A DNA stretch of 64,000 bases from Paracoccaceae bacterium. Its GTDB lineage: Bacteria > Pseudomonadota > Alphaproteobacteria > Rhodobacterales > Rhodobacteraceae. A model generated the notes under the pieces. It was not told the origin of the DNA and did not search any database. It was given only the letters and a program-made list of their open reading frames with translations. Positions 24,690 through 35,014 of the stretch are shown piece by piece. The stretch covers positions 1-64,000 of the forward strand of contig JAPPHA010000060.1 of NCBI GenBank assembly GCA_028874915.1, written 5' to 3'. Every line of letters begins with the position of its first letter. Positions within the stretch are counted from its first letter, which is position 1. Made by a program: the position numbers and the translations under genes.

Positions 24690-25692
24690 AGCGAATTCTC
24701 GGGTCAAGAATGCCGTAAAGCAGATCAGCGATGAGATTGAAGAAGACGATCAGTACCGCGAAAATGAAGGTCAGCGTCTGGACCAGGGGAATGTCCGCAC
24801 CCTGAATTCCGATGATCAGCAATTGGCCGAGTCCGTTTACCTTGAACACCTGCTCAGTGATGATCGCGCCTCCGAACACCTGAGGAATGCCGAGTGCAAT
24901 GACAGTGACCACGGGAATCAGGGAATTCCTGAGAACGTGAACCAGGAGCACCACGGGCTCCCGGACACCCTTCGCCCGCGCCGTCCTCACGTAGTCCTGG
25001 CTCAGATTGTCAAGCATGGATGCCCGCATGAATCGACTGATCTGGGCGGCGTTGAAGAGGGCGAGGACCGAAACCGGCATGATCATTTGCCGAACCTGGA
25101 ACCAGAAACTCTGCCAGTCGGTCACCCGATGGGTCGTATCGTAAATGGACGGAAACCAGTCCAGGTGGACCGAGAACACCACGATCATCAAGACGCCGGT
25201 AAAGAAGGTCGGAACCGAAAACCCGACCATGGACACGAAGGTACCTGCTTGATCGAACCAGCTGTACTGGCGGTAGGCGGAAATCACGCCGATCGGAATG
25301 GCGATGATGATTCCGACCACATAAGACATGCCGACGACCCAGAGTGTCTGCGGCATGCGTTCGACGATCAGGTCGACAACCGGCGAACGTGTCGCCCAGC
25401 TCTGAACGCGCAGCCTGTCGCCGCTACCGAACTGAAGGCCGGTCCATTGTTCGAGAATGTTGAGGGGCTCGTTGACGAAGAACTGGACGCACCACAGGAA
25501 GTAGCGGACGTGAATCGGTTCGCCCAATCCGAGTGATTGCCGGATTCTTTCCCTGACGTCTGGAGGTATCGTGAGCGGCAGGTTGCCGGTTGGATCGTTC
25601 GGTGCCAGATCAAGAAGCAAAAAGACAATGAAGCTGATGAACAGCAGCACCGGTATGGTGAACAGAAGCCTGCGGATGGTGTAATTTAGCAT
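24682..25692 (-). CDS. Oligopeptide-type ABC transporter permease (DppB-like)
   Basis: A 336-residue permease. It starts LNYTIRRLLFTIPVLLFISF as in the DppB family, has the large periplasmic loop after the first span, and the EAA motif in DYVRTARAKGVREPVVLLVHVLRNSLIP. The C-terminus RIRYE is the usual family ending. It pairs with the DppC-like permease. A long perfect hairpin separates it from the binding-protein gene. Confidence 0.92.
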   Translation of the reverse strand: MLNYTIRRLLFTIPVLLFISFIVFLLLDLAPNDPTGNLPLTIPPDVRERIRQSLGLGEPIHVRYFLWCVQFFVNEPLNILEQWTGLQFGSGDRLRVQSWATRSPVVDLIVERMPQTLWVVGMSYVVGIIIAIPIGVISAYRQYSWFDQAGTFVSMVGFSVPTFFTGVLMIVVFSVHLDWFPSIYDTTHRVTDWQSFWFQVRQMIMPVSVLALFNAAQISRFMRASMLDNLSQDYVRTARAKGVREPVVLLVHVLRNSLIPVVTVIALGIPQVFGGAIITEQVFKVNGLGQLLIIGIQGADIPLVQTLTFIFAVLIVFFNLIADLLYGILDPRIRYE

Positions 25693-25728
25693 CGAAAATC
25701 GAGCCGAGAGATCATGGCCGGTGGTGGG

Positions 25729-25758
25729 ATGCTGCTCCGATCAGGATCGGAGCAGCAT
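25729..25758. repeat. 30-base perfect palindrome between binding protein and permease genes
   Basis: ATGCTGCTCCGATC-AG-GATCGGAGCAGCAT has 14-base perfect arms around a 2-base centre. It lies 13 bases after the binding-protein stop. There is no T-run on either side, so it is more likely an mRNA-stabilising or processing hairpin that raises binding-protein expression over the permeases than a terminator. Confidence 0.7.
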
Positions 25759-25770
25759 TGTCGGCAGCGG

Positions 25771-27474
25771 TTATTGCCGGTGCCAGTCAGCGACGTTCCA
25801 GAGCTCGCTGTCCCAGGTATTCAGGATGACACCGCCAAGCGCGTTCGAGTGCGACGAAACGCGGCCCCTGTGGATCAGGGGAATCATCGCACCGTCTTTC
25901 ATAAGCAGGTCATTCATCGCCTTTGCAATCCGTGCGCGCTCTGCCAGGTCGGCTGTCCCGCCGAGTTCCGACGCAAGGGCATCATAGTCCGAACTGCAGT
26001 ATCTGGGCATGTTGTTGCCAAGCCAGTTGTTGTCCGGGCTTGGGATCTCGTCGCATGTCCAGTTGTTCATGTAGGTTTCCGGGTCGGTTCCCGAGAACAG
26101 GTTGGTGTACATTTCGATGTCGGCATAGAACTTCTGGAATGTGTCGGGGCTGGACTGGTCCCCACCGAAGAACACGGACGCATCGATGTTCTTCAGTTCC
26201 GTCTCGACGCCGATTTCGCCCCACCATTGTTTCACTAGCGCCTGAGTGTCCTGTCGGACGGCGTTGGTGGAGGTCTGGTAGAGGATCGACAGCCGGACGC
26301 CGTCCTTGGCTCGGACGCCGTCCGATCCTCGTGCCCAACCTGCTTCATCGAGAATCTGGTTGGCCTTGTCGATGTCCTGGACCAGACATTCGTCATTGGC
26401 AGTGGACGCATAGATGGCCGGTGCGGGCAGCACGTTGCAGGTGGCCTTGCCGGCGGAGCCGTAACCCACTTCGGAGAGAAGATTTCGATCAATGGCAACT
26501 GAAAGGGCGCGGCGCACGGCCGGATCCGTGAGGAACGGATGCGGACCTCCCTTCACAGTCGAACGCTGGTCACCGAGGTCTGGCGAAGGGTTGGTCAGAT
26601 TGACCATCAGACGTTCCACCGCCGTTCCGAAAGCGGCGATCACCGTTCCCTTGCCGGCTGATTCCATTTGCGAGAGGATCGCCGGGTCAATCTGGAGGTT
26701 CCAGGCGTAGTCGAACTCTCCGGTTTCGAGAACGGAGCGCGCGGCGGCAGCCGCGTCGCCACCACCCTTGAATGTCAACGTGGCAAAATGAGGTTTCGAC
26801 GGATCCCTGTAGTTCGGATTGGCTTCCATCGAAATGACATCGTTGGCACGGAATTCGACGACACGAAACGGACCGGTTCCAATGGGCCCGAAATTCTGTT
26901 CCGTGCATTCAGGGGCCTTCGCTCCCAGACAATCCTGGAACTGGGCCTTCTGAATAATCGGGCTTTCGGCACCCACGAACGGGCCATAGGGAAATGGCTT
27001 GGCCGTGGAAAAGGTCACCTTGACCGTGAGGTCGTCGAGGGCCTCGACGCTCGTCACGTCGGAGTAGCTGGTTGACTGCTGACAGCCGCCTTCCGGATGC
27101 ATGCAGTATTCGGCCGTGAACACGACATCATGAGCGGTGAACGGCGTTCCGTCTGACCAGAGTATTCCCGGAGTGATCGCCCAGGTAATGGTCGTCAGAT
27201 CCTCGGACACGCCGCCATTGGCTACCGTGGGAATCTCGTCGACAAGCCAGGGAACCATGTTGCCGTCCTGATCGTAACGGGCCAGGGGCTCGATGACCAT
27301 TGACGAACTCTCAATGTCCTTGGTTCCGCCCGAGAGAAACGGGTTGAGAATGGAAGCGGCCTGCCAGTAGATGATGTTGACGTGACCGTCGGCACCCCGT
27401 TCAGCGTTCGCCGATCCGGCCAGGGCCAAGACTGCGCCCCCTGCGCAGCCAATAAAAAGTCTCCTGTAGTCCAT
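25771..27474 (-). CDS. Extracellular solute-binding protein, family 5 (peptide type)
   Basis: A 567-residue periplasmic receptor. The signal peptide ends near residue 25 (LALAGSANA). The SBP family 5 core is seen in FTAHDVVFTAEYCMHPEGG, PIGTGPFRVVEF and AVRRALSVAIDRNLLSE. The ATG at 27474 follows GGAGACGG. Family members bind peptides, nickel, opines or sugars, so the substrate is open. Cysteines at CMHPEGGCQQ and CLGAKAPEC suggest disulfides in the periplasm. It is placed in the middle of the operon, after both ATPase genes. Confidence 0.92.
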   Translation of the reverse strand: MDYRRLFIGCAGGAVLALAGSANAERGADGHVNIIYWQAASILNPFLSGGTKDIESSSMVIEPLARYDQDGNMVPWLVDEIPTVANGGVSEDLTTITWAITPGILWSDGTPFTAHDVVFTAEYCMHPEGGCQQSTSYSDVTSVEALDDLTVKVTFSTAKPFPYGPFVGAESPIIQKAQFQDCLGAKAPECTEQNFGPIGTGPFRVVEFRANDVISMEANPNYRDPSKPHFATLTFKGGGDAAAAARSVLETGEFDYAWNLQIDPAILSQMESAGKGTVIAAFGTAVERLMVNLTNPSPDLGDQRSTVKGGPHPFLTDPAVRRALSVAIDRNLLSEVGYGSAGKATCNVLPAPAIYASTANDECLVQDIDKANQILDEAGWARGSDGVRAKDGVRLSILYQTSTNAVRQDTQALVKQWWGEIGVETELKNIDASVFFGGDQSSPDTFQKFYADIEMYTNLFSGTDPETYMNNWTCDEIPSPDNNWLGNNMPRYCSSDYDALASELGGTADLAERARIAKAMNDLLMKDGAMIPLIHRGRVSSHSNALGGVILNTWDSELWNVADWHRQ

Positions 27475-27509
27475 GTTTCCGTCTCCGTATCTTGGTTGCG
27501 CTCGAGACC

Positions 27510-28536
27510 TCAAGCTTCGGTGTTGGTCCCTGTTTCGTTGCCGAGTCCTGACCCCGATGGGTACAGGTGACAGGCTACCTCATGTCCGTCCCCAAGCAGG
27601 GACGGTGCCGGCGGCACGGTCCGGCAGACGTCCATCACCTTTGGACATCGTGTACAGAAAGTGCAACCCTTGGGCGGGTTTGCCGGCGACGGCACGTCGC
27701 CTTTCAGGATGATTCTTTCGCGGTGGGCTTCACGTTCCGGATCGGGTTCTGGAACGGCAGAGAGCAACGCCTGCGTGTAGGGATGGCGTGGCGACTCATA
27801 AAGTGTGTCCCGTGGTGCCAACTCAACGATCTTCCCGAGATACATGACCGCGACTCGGCTGGCGAGGTGGCGAACCATGGACAGATCATGGCTGATGAAC
27901 AGATAGGTCAAACCGAGTTCAGCCTGAAGGTCTTCAAGCAGATTGATGACCTGCGCCTGGATAGAAACGTCCAGCGCCGCAATTGGTTCGTCGCAGACGA
28001 TAAACCGGGGGTTCAGCGCTAGTGCTCGGGCAATGCCGATTCGCTGCCGTTGGCCCCCCGAGAATTCGTGCGGATACCGGTTCATGAAATCCCGATTCAG
28101 ACCGACCGAATCCATAAGGCTGCCGACGCGGTCCAGCTTGTCTTCCGGAGACAGACTTGTGTGTTCTTCGAGCGGTTCGGAGATGATGGAGGCGACGGTC
28201 ATTCTTGGATTGAGGCTGGCCTGCGGGTCCTGGAAGACCATCTGCATCGCAGGTCGCATGCGCCGGAGCGTTGATCCGGAGATCTGGCCGATGGCGGCGC
28301 CGTCAATCGAAATTTCCCCGGCCGTGATGTCATAAAGGCGGAGTATGGAACGGCCGACGGTGGACTTTCCACATCCGGATTCACCGACCAGGCCTAGCGT
28401 TTCGCCCTCGAAGATGTCGAAGGAAACATCGTCAACGGCTTTAACCTCTCCGACCTTGCGTCGGAAGACTCCGGCAACAATCGGGAAGTACATTTTCAAT
28501 CCGCGGACGCGAACGAGAGGATTCGGCCGGGCGCCG

Positions 28537-28544
<8 letters not shown>
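27510..28544 (-). CDS. Oligopeptide-type ABC transporter ATPase (DppF-like)
   Basis: A 344-residue ATPase with Walker [10 protein letters not shown], signature [15 protein letters not shown], Walker [13 protein letters not shown], and the OppF/DppF C-terminal extension with a cysteine cluster [14 protein letters not shown] that may bind an iron-sulfur centre, as proposed for this family. The ATG at 28544 overlaps the preceding ATPase gene by 8 bases; the longer open frame upstream is inside that gene and is not used. Confidence 0.92.
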
Positions 28545-29541
<997 letters not shown>

Positions 29542-29683
29542 CCTTCTCGCAGGAACAGTTCGGAATGCCGGTCACGATGGCCAATTCCGGGTTCGCGTTC
29601 AACCCCTTTGGTGTTGTGCAGTAGGCTGTCCGTGTTTGATCCGGCGCCAGTTGTTGGACTGTTCCGGTCAGGAAAAGTGGTTT

Positions 29684-30628
29684 TCACCGGGTTTGTCCGT
29701 GCCGACAGGGATTGTTGCCCCGGGATTGGGCCATGTCCCGAAACACGACGATGAGCGCCGCCGCGAGAACGACGGTCGCCAACCAGACGACCGAGCCATG
29801 CCGCTCGCCGAAGAGCAGAATTCCCCAGAGGACTCCGGTGATCAGACCGACAAAGGTTCCGAAATTGACGAACAAGACACCGCTTGTCTGGATAATCCGG
29901 AAATAGGCGACACCCTCGATAACACCGGCGGCCACAAAGATCACGATACCCGTCTCGGATTCCGACCATTGGGCCACATTGGGCAAACCTTCCCCCCAGA
30001 ACAGTAAGGCCGGGGCAACCAGGATTGTGGCGACCAGTGTTTCTCCGGTCACAAGCTGCAGTGGTGTCAAGTCTTGGGGCCAGAACCGGGAAACATATAC
30101 CGATTCCAGCCCGTAACAGACCGGAATCGTCAAGGCGACAAGAAGCCAGGGGATTCGTCCCTGTCCGGGGAAGTCGAGTTCCGGGAGCATGATCATCAAA
30201 ACGGAGGCGCAGCCGAGCGCGACCGCCAAGGCCTGCCTGAGCGAAATGCGTTCCGCAGCAAGCGTCGGTGCCGCCGCAAGTGTAACCACAGGCGCCAGAC
30301 ACGCGACGATCGTGATGATTCCGGCTTCGAGCCGGTCCGACGCATGAAGCGTCGCGATGAGTGGCAGGATGTAACCGAGAACGGCAGTTACAACAAAGAA
30401 TGGAATCTGGCGACGAGTCGGACGGAAGAGTTCGCCGGACGCCCATGATACCAGCAAAAAGGCGCTGGACAGGAGAACGAGGGACATGGCGACAATGCTG
30501 AGGTCGGAATACGCGCCGCGGCCCGCGAGCTTCAGCATGGAGAACTGCAGGCCCCACATGCTTCCCATGAGGATGAGCAATGACAGGGTTCCCATTGATA
30601 CCGTACGTCGCGTACGTGCAGGGGTCAC
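29684..30628 (-). CDS. EamA/DMT-family transporter
   Basis: A 314-residue membrane protein with ten predicted spans and two EamA domains (GSMWGLQFSMLKL; ACLAPVVTLAAAPTLAAERISLRQA; GLITGVLWGILLFGERH). The frame opens with a GTG at 30628 preceded by GAGGAA; an internal ATG at 30595 is an alternative. It lies 142 bases upstream of the DppD-like gene in the same direction, so co-transcription with the peptide-type transporter is possible. The substrate is not deducible. Confidence 0.88.
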   Translation of the reverse strand: MTPARTRRTVSMGTLSLLILMGSMWGLQFSMLKLAGRGAYSDLSIVAMSLVLLSSAFLLVSWASGELFRPTRRQIPFFVVTAVLGYILPLIATLHASDRLEAGIITIVACLAPVVTLAAAPTLAAERISLRQALAVALGCASVLMIMLPELDFPGQGRIPWLLVALTIPVCYGLESVYVSRFWPQDLTPLQLVTGETLVATILVAPALLFWGEGLPNVAQWSESETGIVIFVAAGVIEGVAYFRIIQTSGVLFVNFGTFVGLITGVLWGILLFGERHGSVVWLATVVLAAALIVVFRDMAQSRGNNPCRHGQTR

Positions 30629-31154
30629 ATTGAATTCCTCAAGTCGACAGGTGGTCTGCGATTACATTCCGGCGTGCTCGCCAGCCAGTCCCGGTGCTCA
30701 TTTTTTTACGTTGAACGACTCGGTTGTTCCCCGCGTCTTTCCGTTCTGCATCGGTTCAGAACCGCAATGGAAATATGGCGCTTCGGTCGGGACCTCGATA
30801 TTTCCGGAACCGTCGACGATTTCTGATTCGAAACTATTGGTCGACTATGCGGATTCCTGCGGCGCCGTGGAGACTGCGTACCCACAGCGAAGAGGGTCCG
30901 TTGGGCATCGCAAGGGCAGGCTGGGGTCAAGCTGCAGATGGGCAAACGTCTCCACGGGTGTCGAGTGAGTGCCACCGGCAACGTTGGCGCGAGTGGTCGG
31001 TCCCGTCACAATGCAAGAGATCGTGCAAGCGTCGACATGATTGGACAGGCCGGGATTCGGCACCGGGACTGGAAGAGTCGATCGCCAAAGAACTTTTCGG
31101 GACCGGTGGTCACTGTCAGGCTGGGCCGAGTCACATTCTGGCGTTCATTTCGAA
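30629..31154. other. Divergent intergenic region
   Basis: About 525 bases between the EamA gene and glpD. Small open frames have no recognisable domain. The frame of glpD stays open back to 31041, but those codons show no family similarity. Promoters for both directions should lie here; I see no clear regulatory palindrome. Confidence 0.45.
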
Positions 31155-32804
31155 ATGCCCCGACTTGACGATATTCAAAGGCAAGACGACCTCACGGTCG
31201 ATTCCGACGTCTTCATCATCGGCGGTGGCATCAACGGTTGCGGAATTGCCCGAGACGCTGCCGGCCGCGGGCTTCGCGTGACCCTAGCCGAAATGAACGA
31301 CCTCGCATCCGCGACGTCGTCTGCATCCACCAAACTCTTCCATGGCGGACTGCGCTATCTCGAGTACTTCGAATTCCGACTCGTTCGCGAGGCTCTCGCG
31401 GAGCGGGAAATCCTGCTCGGGGCCATGCCTCATGTCTCCTGGCCACTTCGATTCATCCTTCCCGTCCATAGCGACCTGCGATTCGATAACGAAACACCGG
31501 CCGCTCGTTTGCTCAACCGCCTCCTTCCATGGATGAAGGGTCGGAGACCTGCCTGGTTCATTCGAGTCGGGTTGCTTCTCTACGATCACATGGCTGGCCG
31601 AAACCTCCTTCCCGGCACTCGATCGCTTCGACTTCGGGACAGCCCCGAAGGTGTTCCGCTCGATGGCCGCTTCACACGGGCATTCGAGTATTCCGACTGC
31701 TGGATCGACGATGCCAGGCTCGTGGTGTTGAACGCCCGCGACGCGGCGGAGCGTGGTGCCAGGATCATGACGGGAACCCGCGTCACGGCGGCATTCCGCG
31801 GCGACGACCACTGGGAAATCAACACAACGGGTGAGGATGGACGGATTTCGACGCATCGAGCGCGAACCGTCGTCAATGCCAGCGGTCCCTGGGTTTCACA
31901 GGTCGCCCATGACATTCTCGGGGTCCGCTCGATTGAAAAGCTCAGACTCGTTCGTGGAAGCCACATCGTGGTTCGGCAACTCTATGGCCATGACAAGTGC
32001 TACATCTTGCAGGGTGAAGACGGGCGGGTCGTCTTTACGATTCCCTATGAACAGGACTTCACGCTGATCGGAACGACGGATGAAAGTCACGCCGACGTCG
32101 ACGTTCCACCCCATTGCAGTGACGATGAAACGGACTACCTGCTCGCTTCCGTATCACGGTTCTTCAAACGGCCGACGATGCGTGACGACATCGTCTGGAG
32201 CTATTCGGGCGTTCGGCCGCTCTATGACGACGGTTTGCGTTCTGCCGCGGCGACAACTCGCGACTATGTCCTGCGGCTTGACGGCTCGGGAGCGCCTGTA
32301 CTGAACGTCTATGGCGGCAAGATTACGACCTACCGCCGGCTGGCCGAGGCCGCACTGGCGACAGTCAAACCGTTCTTTCCATCGATGGGCGACCCGTGGA
32401 CGGCCCATGCGCCGCTCCCGGGCGGTGCGTTTCCTGTCGACGGGGTTGATGCGATTGTCCGGGACTTGCAACGGACTCATCCGTTCCTTGATCGCGCGTG
32501 GGCACTGAGGCTGGTGCGGGCTTACGGAACCGATGCGAGTCTCATGCTTGCCGGCGCCATTTCGCGCGGTGACCTCGGAGAAGACTTTGGCGAAACGATC
32601 ACGGCGCGTGAACTGGATTGGACGATTCGGAATGAATGGGTGCGAACGGCCGAGGACTATCTTTGGAGGCGCTCGAAATTGGGCCTTCGAACAAATCCAC
32701 GTCAGGTTGATCGTATCCGGCAATTCTTGAAAACGGCCAAGGACGAAGAAACACAGGGCTCACCGGAGTTTTCCAAGACAGAAATGAAAGATCAGGCGAA
32801 TTGA
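31155..32804 (+). CDS. glpD: Glycerol-3-phosphate dehydrogenase (FAD-dependent)
   Basis: A 549-residue membrane-associated flavoprotein that oxidises glycerol-3-phosphate to dihydroxyacetone phosphate and feeds electrons to the quinone pool. The FAD motif is VFIIGGGINGCGIARDAAGRG near the N-terminus; then SASTKLFHGGLRYLEYFEFRLV, IPYEQDFTLIGTTDE and GGKITTYRRLAE follow. The ATG at 31155 (MPRLDDIQ) starts at the usual distance from the FAD motif. It is alone here, without glpK or a glp regulator, and is followed by a decayed region. Confidence 0.95.
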   Translation: MPRLDDIQRQDDLTVDSDVFIIGGGINGCGIARDAAGRGLRVTLAEMNDLASATSSASTKLFHGGLRYLEYFEFRLVREALAEREILLGAMPHVSWPLRFILPVHSDLRFDNETPAARLLNRLLPWMKGRRPAWFIRVGLLLYDHMAGRNLLPGTRSLRLRDSPEGVPLDGRFTRAFEYSDCWIDDARLVVLNARDAAERGARIMTGTRVTAAFRGDDHWEINTTGEDGRISTHRARTVVNASGPWVSQVAHDILGVRSIEKLRLVRGSHIVVRQLYGHDKCYILQGEDGRVVFTIPYEQDFTLIGTTDESHADVDVPPHCSDDETDYLLASVSRFFKRPTMRDDIVWSYSGVRPLYDDGLRSAAATTRDYVLRLDGSGAPVLNVYGGKITTYRRLAEAALATVKPFFPSMGDPWTAHAPLPGGAFPVDGVDAIVRDLQRTHPFLDRAWALRLVRAYGTDASLMLAGAISRGDLGEDFGETITARELDWTIRNEWVRTAEDYLWRRSKLGLRTNPRQVDRIRQFLKTAKDEETQGSPEFSKTEMKDQAN

Positions 32805-33378
32805 CGATGGCAAAGCGCTTCCCGTCAAGAGTGCCGATCACGTTGAGACAGCGTCAATCAGGATCAAGAACACGCCTGGCGTTGCGAAATTGCACTTGCC
32901 GCCGGGCAAGCGTCTCAGGTGAAGTGAAAGAACGTGAAACGGGAATCACCGACGAAGAAATGTCGCGTCAAAGTGAGACGATCTTCCAATACGGGCGTTC
33001 GGCAGGGCTGCACGGAACTGGCAGCGCGTTGGTTCCCCTTGTATTTGCCGACCGTCGGAATCTCGACCGATGGGACCGGATTGTGATTCATCTTGCCACC
33101 AGGCGATCAGATGTAGTCGGCGGCCGTTTTTTTCACTCGCGGGAGCGCTCGACGGCAAGGGACAAAAGTGGTGTTTCCTATGGTGACTTCGTGGAGGGGC
33201 GCAGTGGCACGACCGGACGGAACATCGAATCATACGCGCTGTGCACACCGGCGAAGAGCGTGTGAAAAGCCTTACTGCCGGTTCGGTCACGCCCGAATCC
33301 GACTAGAATGCCGAGCCTGAGACTTGCGCTCGCGATCCGCATCTCTCATGGGAGAGCATTGCAGAACTGGTCTCGTTC
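32805..33378. other. Gene-poor, probably degraded stretch
   Basis: No frame shows a recognisable domain. A forward frame at 32801-33265 is open, but its codon use and amino acid make-up do not resemble the neighbouring genes. This joins the left side of the pseudogene block and is probably old degraded sequence. Confidence 0.4.
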
Positions 33379-33381
33379 GAG

Positions 33382-33831
33382 ATGCCGACCGTTTCTCTGA
33401 ACACCCATGAGCGCCTTGATCCGTGCCCCATCGTCGAAGCGGTTCGCAATAGTTTGATGAGTTCCGGCCTAAGGTCGAACATCCCGGACGAATGGCCGAA
33501 ACTGAGCCGCATGATCATCGAAAAGTACGAGGACCACACTGATGTTGGTTTCGCTGTGGTCCTGCTGACCCAGGCGACGTAGGCGCACTTGCCAAGAACG
33601 CGGATGAACGCAACTCCCGTGCGGCAAAATGCCATTTTCAAACTCGTGTATTTTGCTGGCAAACATGACCGGTGACGGGTCATTGCTACGGTGGATGAAA
33701 AAACTGAACGGTCTCCTGATGTTAACTGCGTTCCATTTGTTTCCCGACAAGATGTGGAAACCAGGAATCTGTCGCCGTGCACGGAATTGAAGTCTGCCGA
33801 ATTCAATATCGATGCTAGCTGGTGCGTTCGG
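33382..33831 (+). pseudogene. Decayed TIR-like predicted nucleotide-binding protein
   Basis: One forward frame, ignoring two stops (TAG at 33580 and TGA at 33673), reads through blocks that match the TIR-like nucleotide-binding family in order. They are VEAVRNSLMSSGLRS.., MIIEKYEDHTDVGFAVVLLT (family: IIEK-E-Y-DVGFAVVLLTPDD), RQNAIFKLVYFAGK (family: RQNVIFELGYFIGKLGR) and a C-terminal ELKSAEFNIDA (family: ELKAAGF-ID). The frame is preserved, so decay seems to be by point mutation. Such domains appear in anti-phage effectors. The N-terminal FIVHGHD-type block is not clear. Identification is by recalled family pattern. Confidence 0.62.
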
Positions 33832-33834
33832 GTC

Positions 33835-34146
33835 ATGACCGTGCTCTTCCGCGTGCCATCCGACGACCTCACGTCGTCTTGCGAACGCTGGCAAGTCTTG
33901 GAATTGGCACTGTTCGGTTCCACGTTGCATGACAGGTACTGTCGGGAAAGCGATGTCGAGCTGTAGGTCGAGTTTCAGGAAAAAGCGCGCCATTTAATGT
34001 TCGACATGATCCGGTCGAAATTCGAATTGGAATTGATGCTTGGGCGCGATGTGGATCTGGTTGAGCGCGCGGCCATCAAAGGGAGCCGCAATTGTCTTCG
34101 TCGAAAGGCCCTTCTCGGGTCTGCCGAGACAACTCATTCAGCGTGA
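33835..34146 (+). pseudogene. Decayed MNT-type nucleotidyltransferase (antitoxin of MNT/HEPN pair)
   Basis: About 103 codons reading LELALFGSTLHDRYCRESDVEL, stop, VEFQEKARHLMFDMIRSKFELELMLGRDVDLVERAAIK. This is the MNT pattern LALFGS-x9-SDVDLLVEF...LGRKVDLV. A TAG at 33964-33966 replaces the residue before VEF (one base from TTG Leu), and the second catalytic Asp of the GS..DxD motif is Glu. The reading frame is otherwise intact to TGA at 34144. It continues the frame of the TIR-like remnant without an intervening stop. Confidence 0.72.
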
Positions 34147-34158
34147 CGAATTCCTGTT

Positions 34159-34367
34159 GCTCGGATTGTTGTTATTGTCGGCACGGAGGAAATGGCGAAC
34201 GGGCTGACCATTTCGACGTTCGAGGGGAACCCTACAATTCAAATCGCGATACTGAAGGCCGTGGAAACCGTCGTTGAAGCGGCGTCACCGTCAACCCGGT
34301 GGACGATCGGGAAACTGTGGAACGGGGATTTCCCGGCCTCGTTTCACGACTCGAACGTCTGGTCCCG
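34159..34367 (+). pseudogene. Decayed HEPN (DUF86-type) toxin partner
   Basis: Right after the MNT remnant the same frame reads EEMANGLTISTFEGNPTIQIAILKAV and ETVVEAAS, like the HEPN core (.M..GLTF-F..N...Q.AVLKALE-IGEAAS). Near 34300 a frame change gives DDRETVERGFPGLVSRLERLVP, like the HEPN C-terminus (D.ETVWE....LP.L...LERLL). The middle, with the R-x4-6-H ribonuclease motif, is missing. The order MNT then HEPN is that of the two-gene toxin-antitoxin systems. Confidence 0.6.
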
Positions 34368-34594
34368 ACGACGACGATACACTGGCACCGGCCACAATCG
34401 GACCGCTCATCGCGAACCCTCCCAGGGATGAGCCTGGACGGCATTGGCATTACGACCCGGCAACGCAACGTTTCGATTTTGAAGAATGCCGACGGTCGGT
34501 CGGATATGTTGTCGCATCCACGACCTCCGGGACCATTGACGAGCACAGGGTGTTCATCGGAGTTCCGTTCGTCAACCCAATCCACGAACGGCGG

Positions 34595-35014
34595 TCAGTC
34601 GTCGCGGTGGACCTTTTCCTTTCTTTCGTGCCGTTCTTGCGCTTCCAAAGTCAGCGTCGCGATCGGCCGGGCATCGAGCCGTTTCAGCGAGATGGGATCG
34701 CCTGTGTCCTCGCAATACCCGTAGGTTCCTTCGTCGATTTTCCGAAGGGCGGCGTCGATCTTCGTCACCAGTTTTCGCTGGCGGTCGCGCGTCCTGAGTT
34801 CCAGCGCCCGGTCAGTTTCTTCGGACGCCCTGTCGGCGATGTCGGACAGCTTCCGTTGGCCCGCCTGCATTTCCACGATGGTATCCTTGGAATCGGCGAG
34901 CAGCGCGGATTTCCAGTCGAGAAGCTTGCGCCGGAAATACTCAAGCTGGCGATCATTCATAAAGGTTTCGTTCTCGCTGGGTCGATACTCCGGATCAAGA
35001 ACAGCCTTTTCCAT
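34595..35014 (-). CDS. dksA: DksA/TraR-family RNA polymerase-binding protein
   Basis: A 139-residue protein with the DksA coiled-coil hairpin (RQLEYFRRKLLDWKSALLADS.. to ..RDRQRKLVTKIDAALRKIDEGTYGYCEDTG) and the C-terminal globular part GDPISLKRLDARPIATL. DksA binds the RNA polymerase secondary channel and works with ppGpp. Of the four zinc-binding cysteines only the first remains (C-x2-T-x17-T-x2-A), a pattern known from Rhodobacter-type DksA. It is transcribed alone on the minus strand. Confidence 0.93.
   Translation of the reverse strand: MEKAVLDPEYRPSENETFMNDRQLEYFRRKLLDWKSALLADSKDTIVEMQAGQRKLSDIADRASEETDRALELRTRDRQRKLVTKIDAALRKIDEGTYGYCEDTGDPISLKRLDARPIATLTLEAQERHERKEKVHRDD

Noticed and set aside
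32801-33265. A 154-codon forward open frame after glpD
   Set aside because: No domain, no ribosome binding site of note, and amino acid composition unlike the neighbouring proteins. It is treated as part of the degraded block.
33382-34146. Stop-codon recoding as an explanation for the in-frame TAG/TGA codons in the TIR-like/MNT block
   Set aside because: All other genes in the window use TAG and TGA as ordinary stops, catalytic residues are altered, and the HEPN part also has a frameshift and a deletion. Pseudogene decay explains this better.
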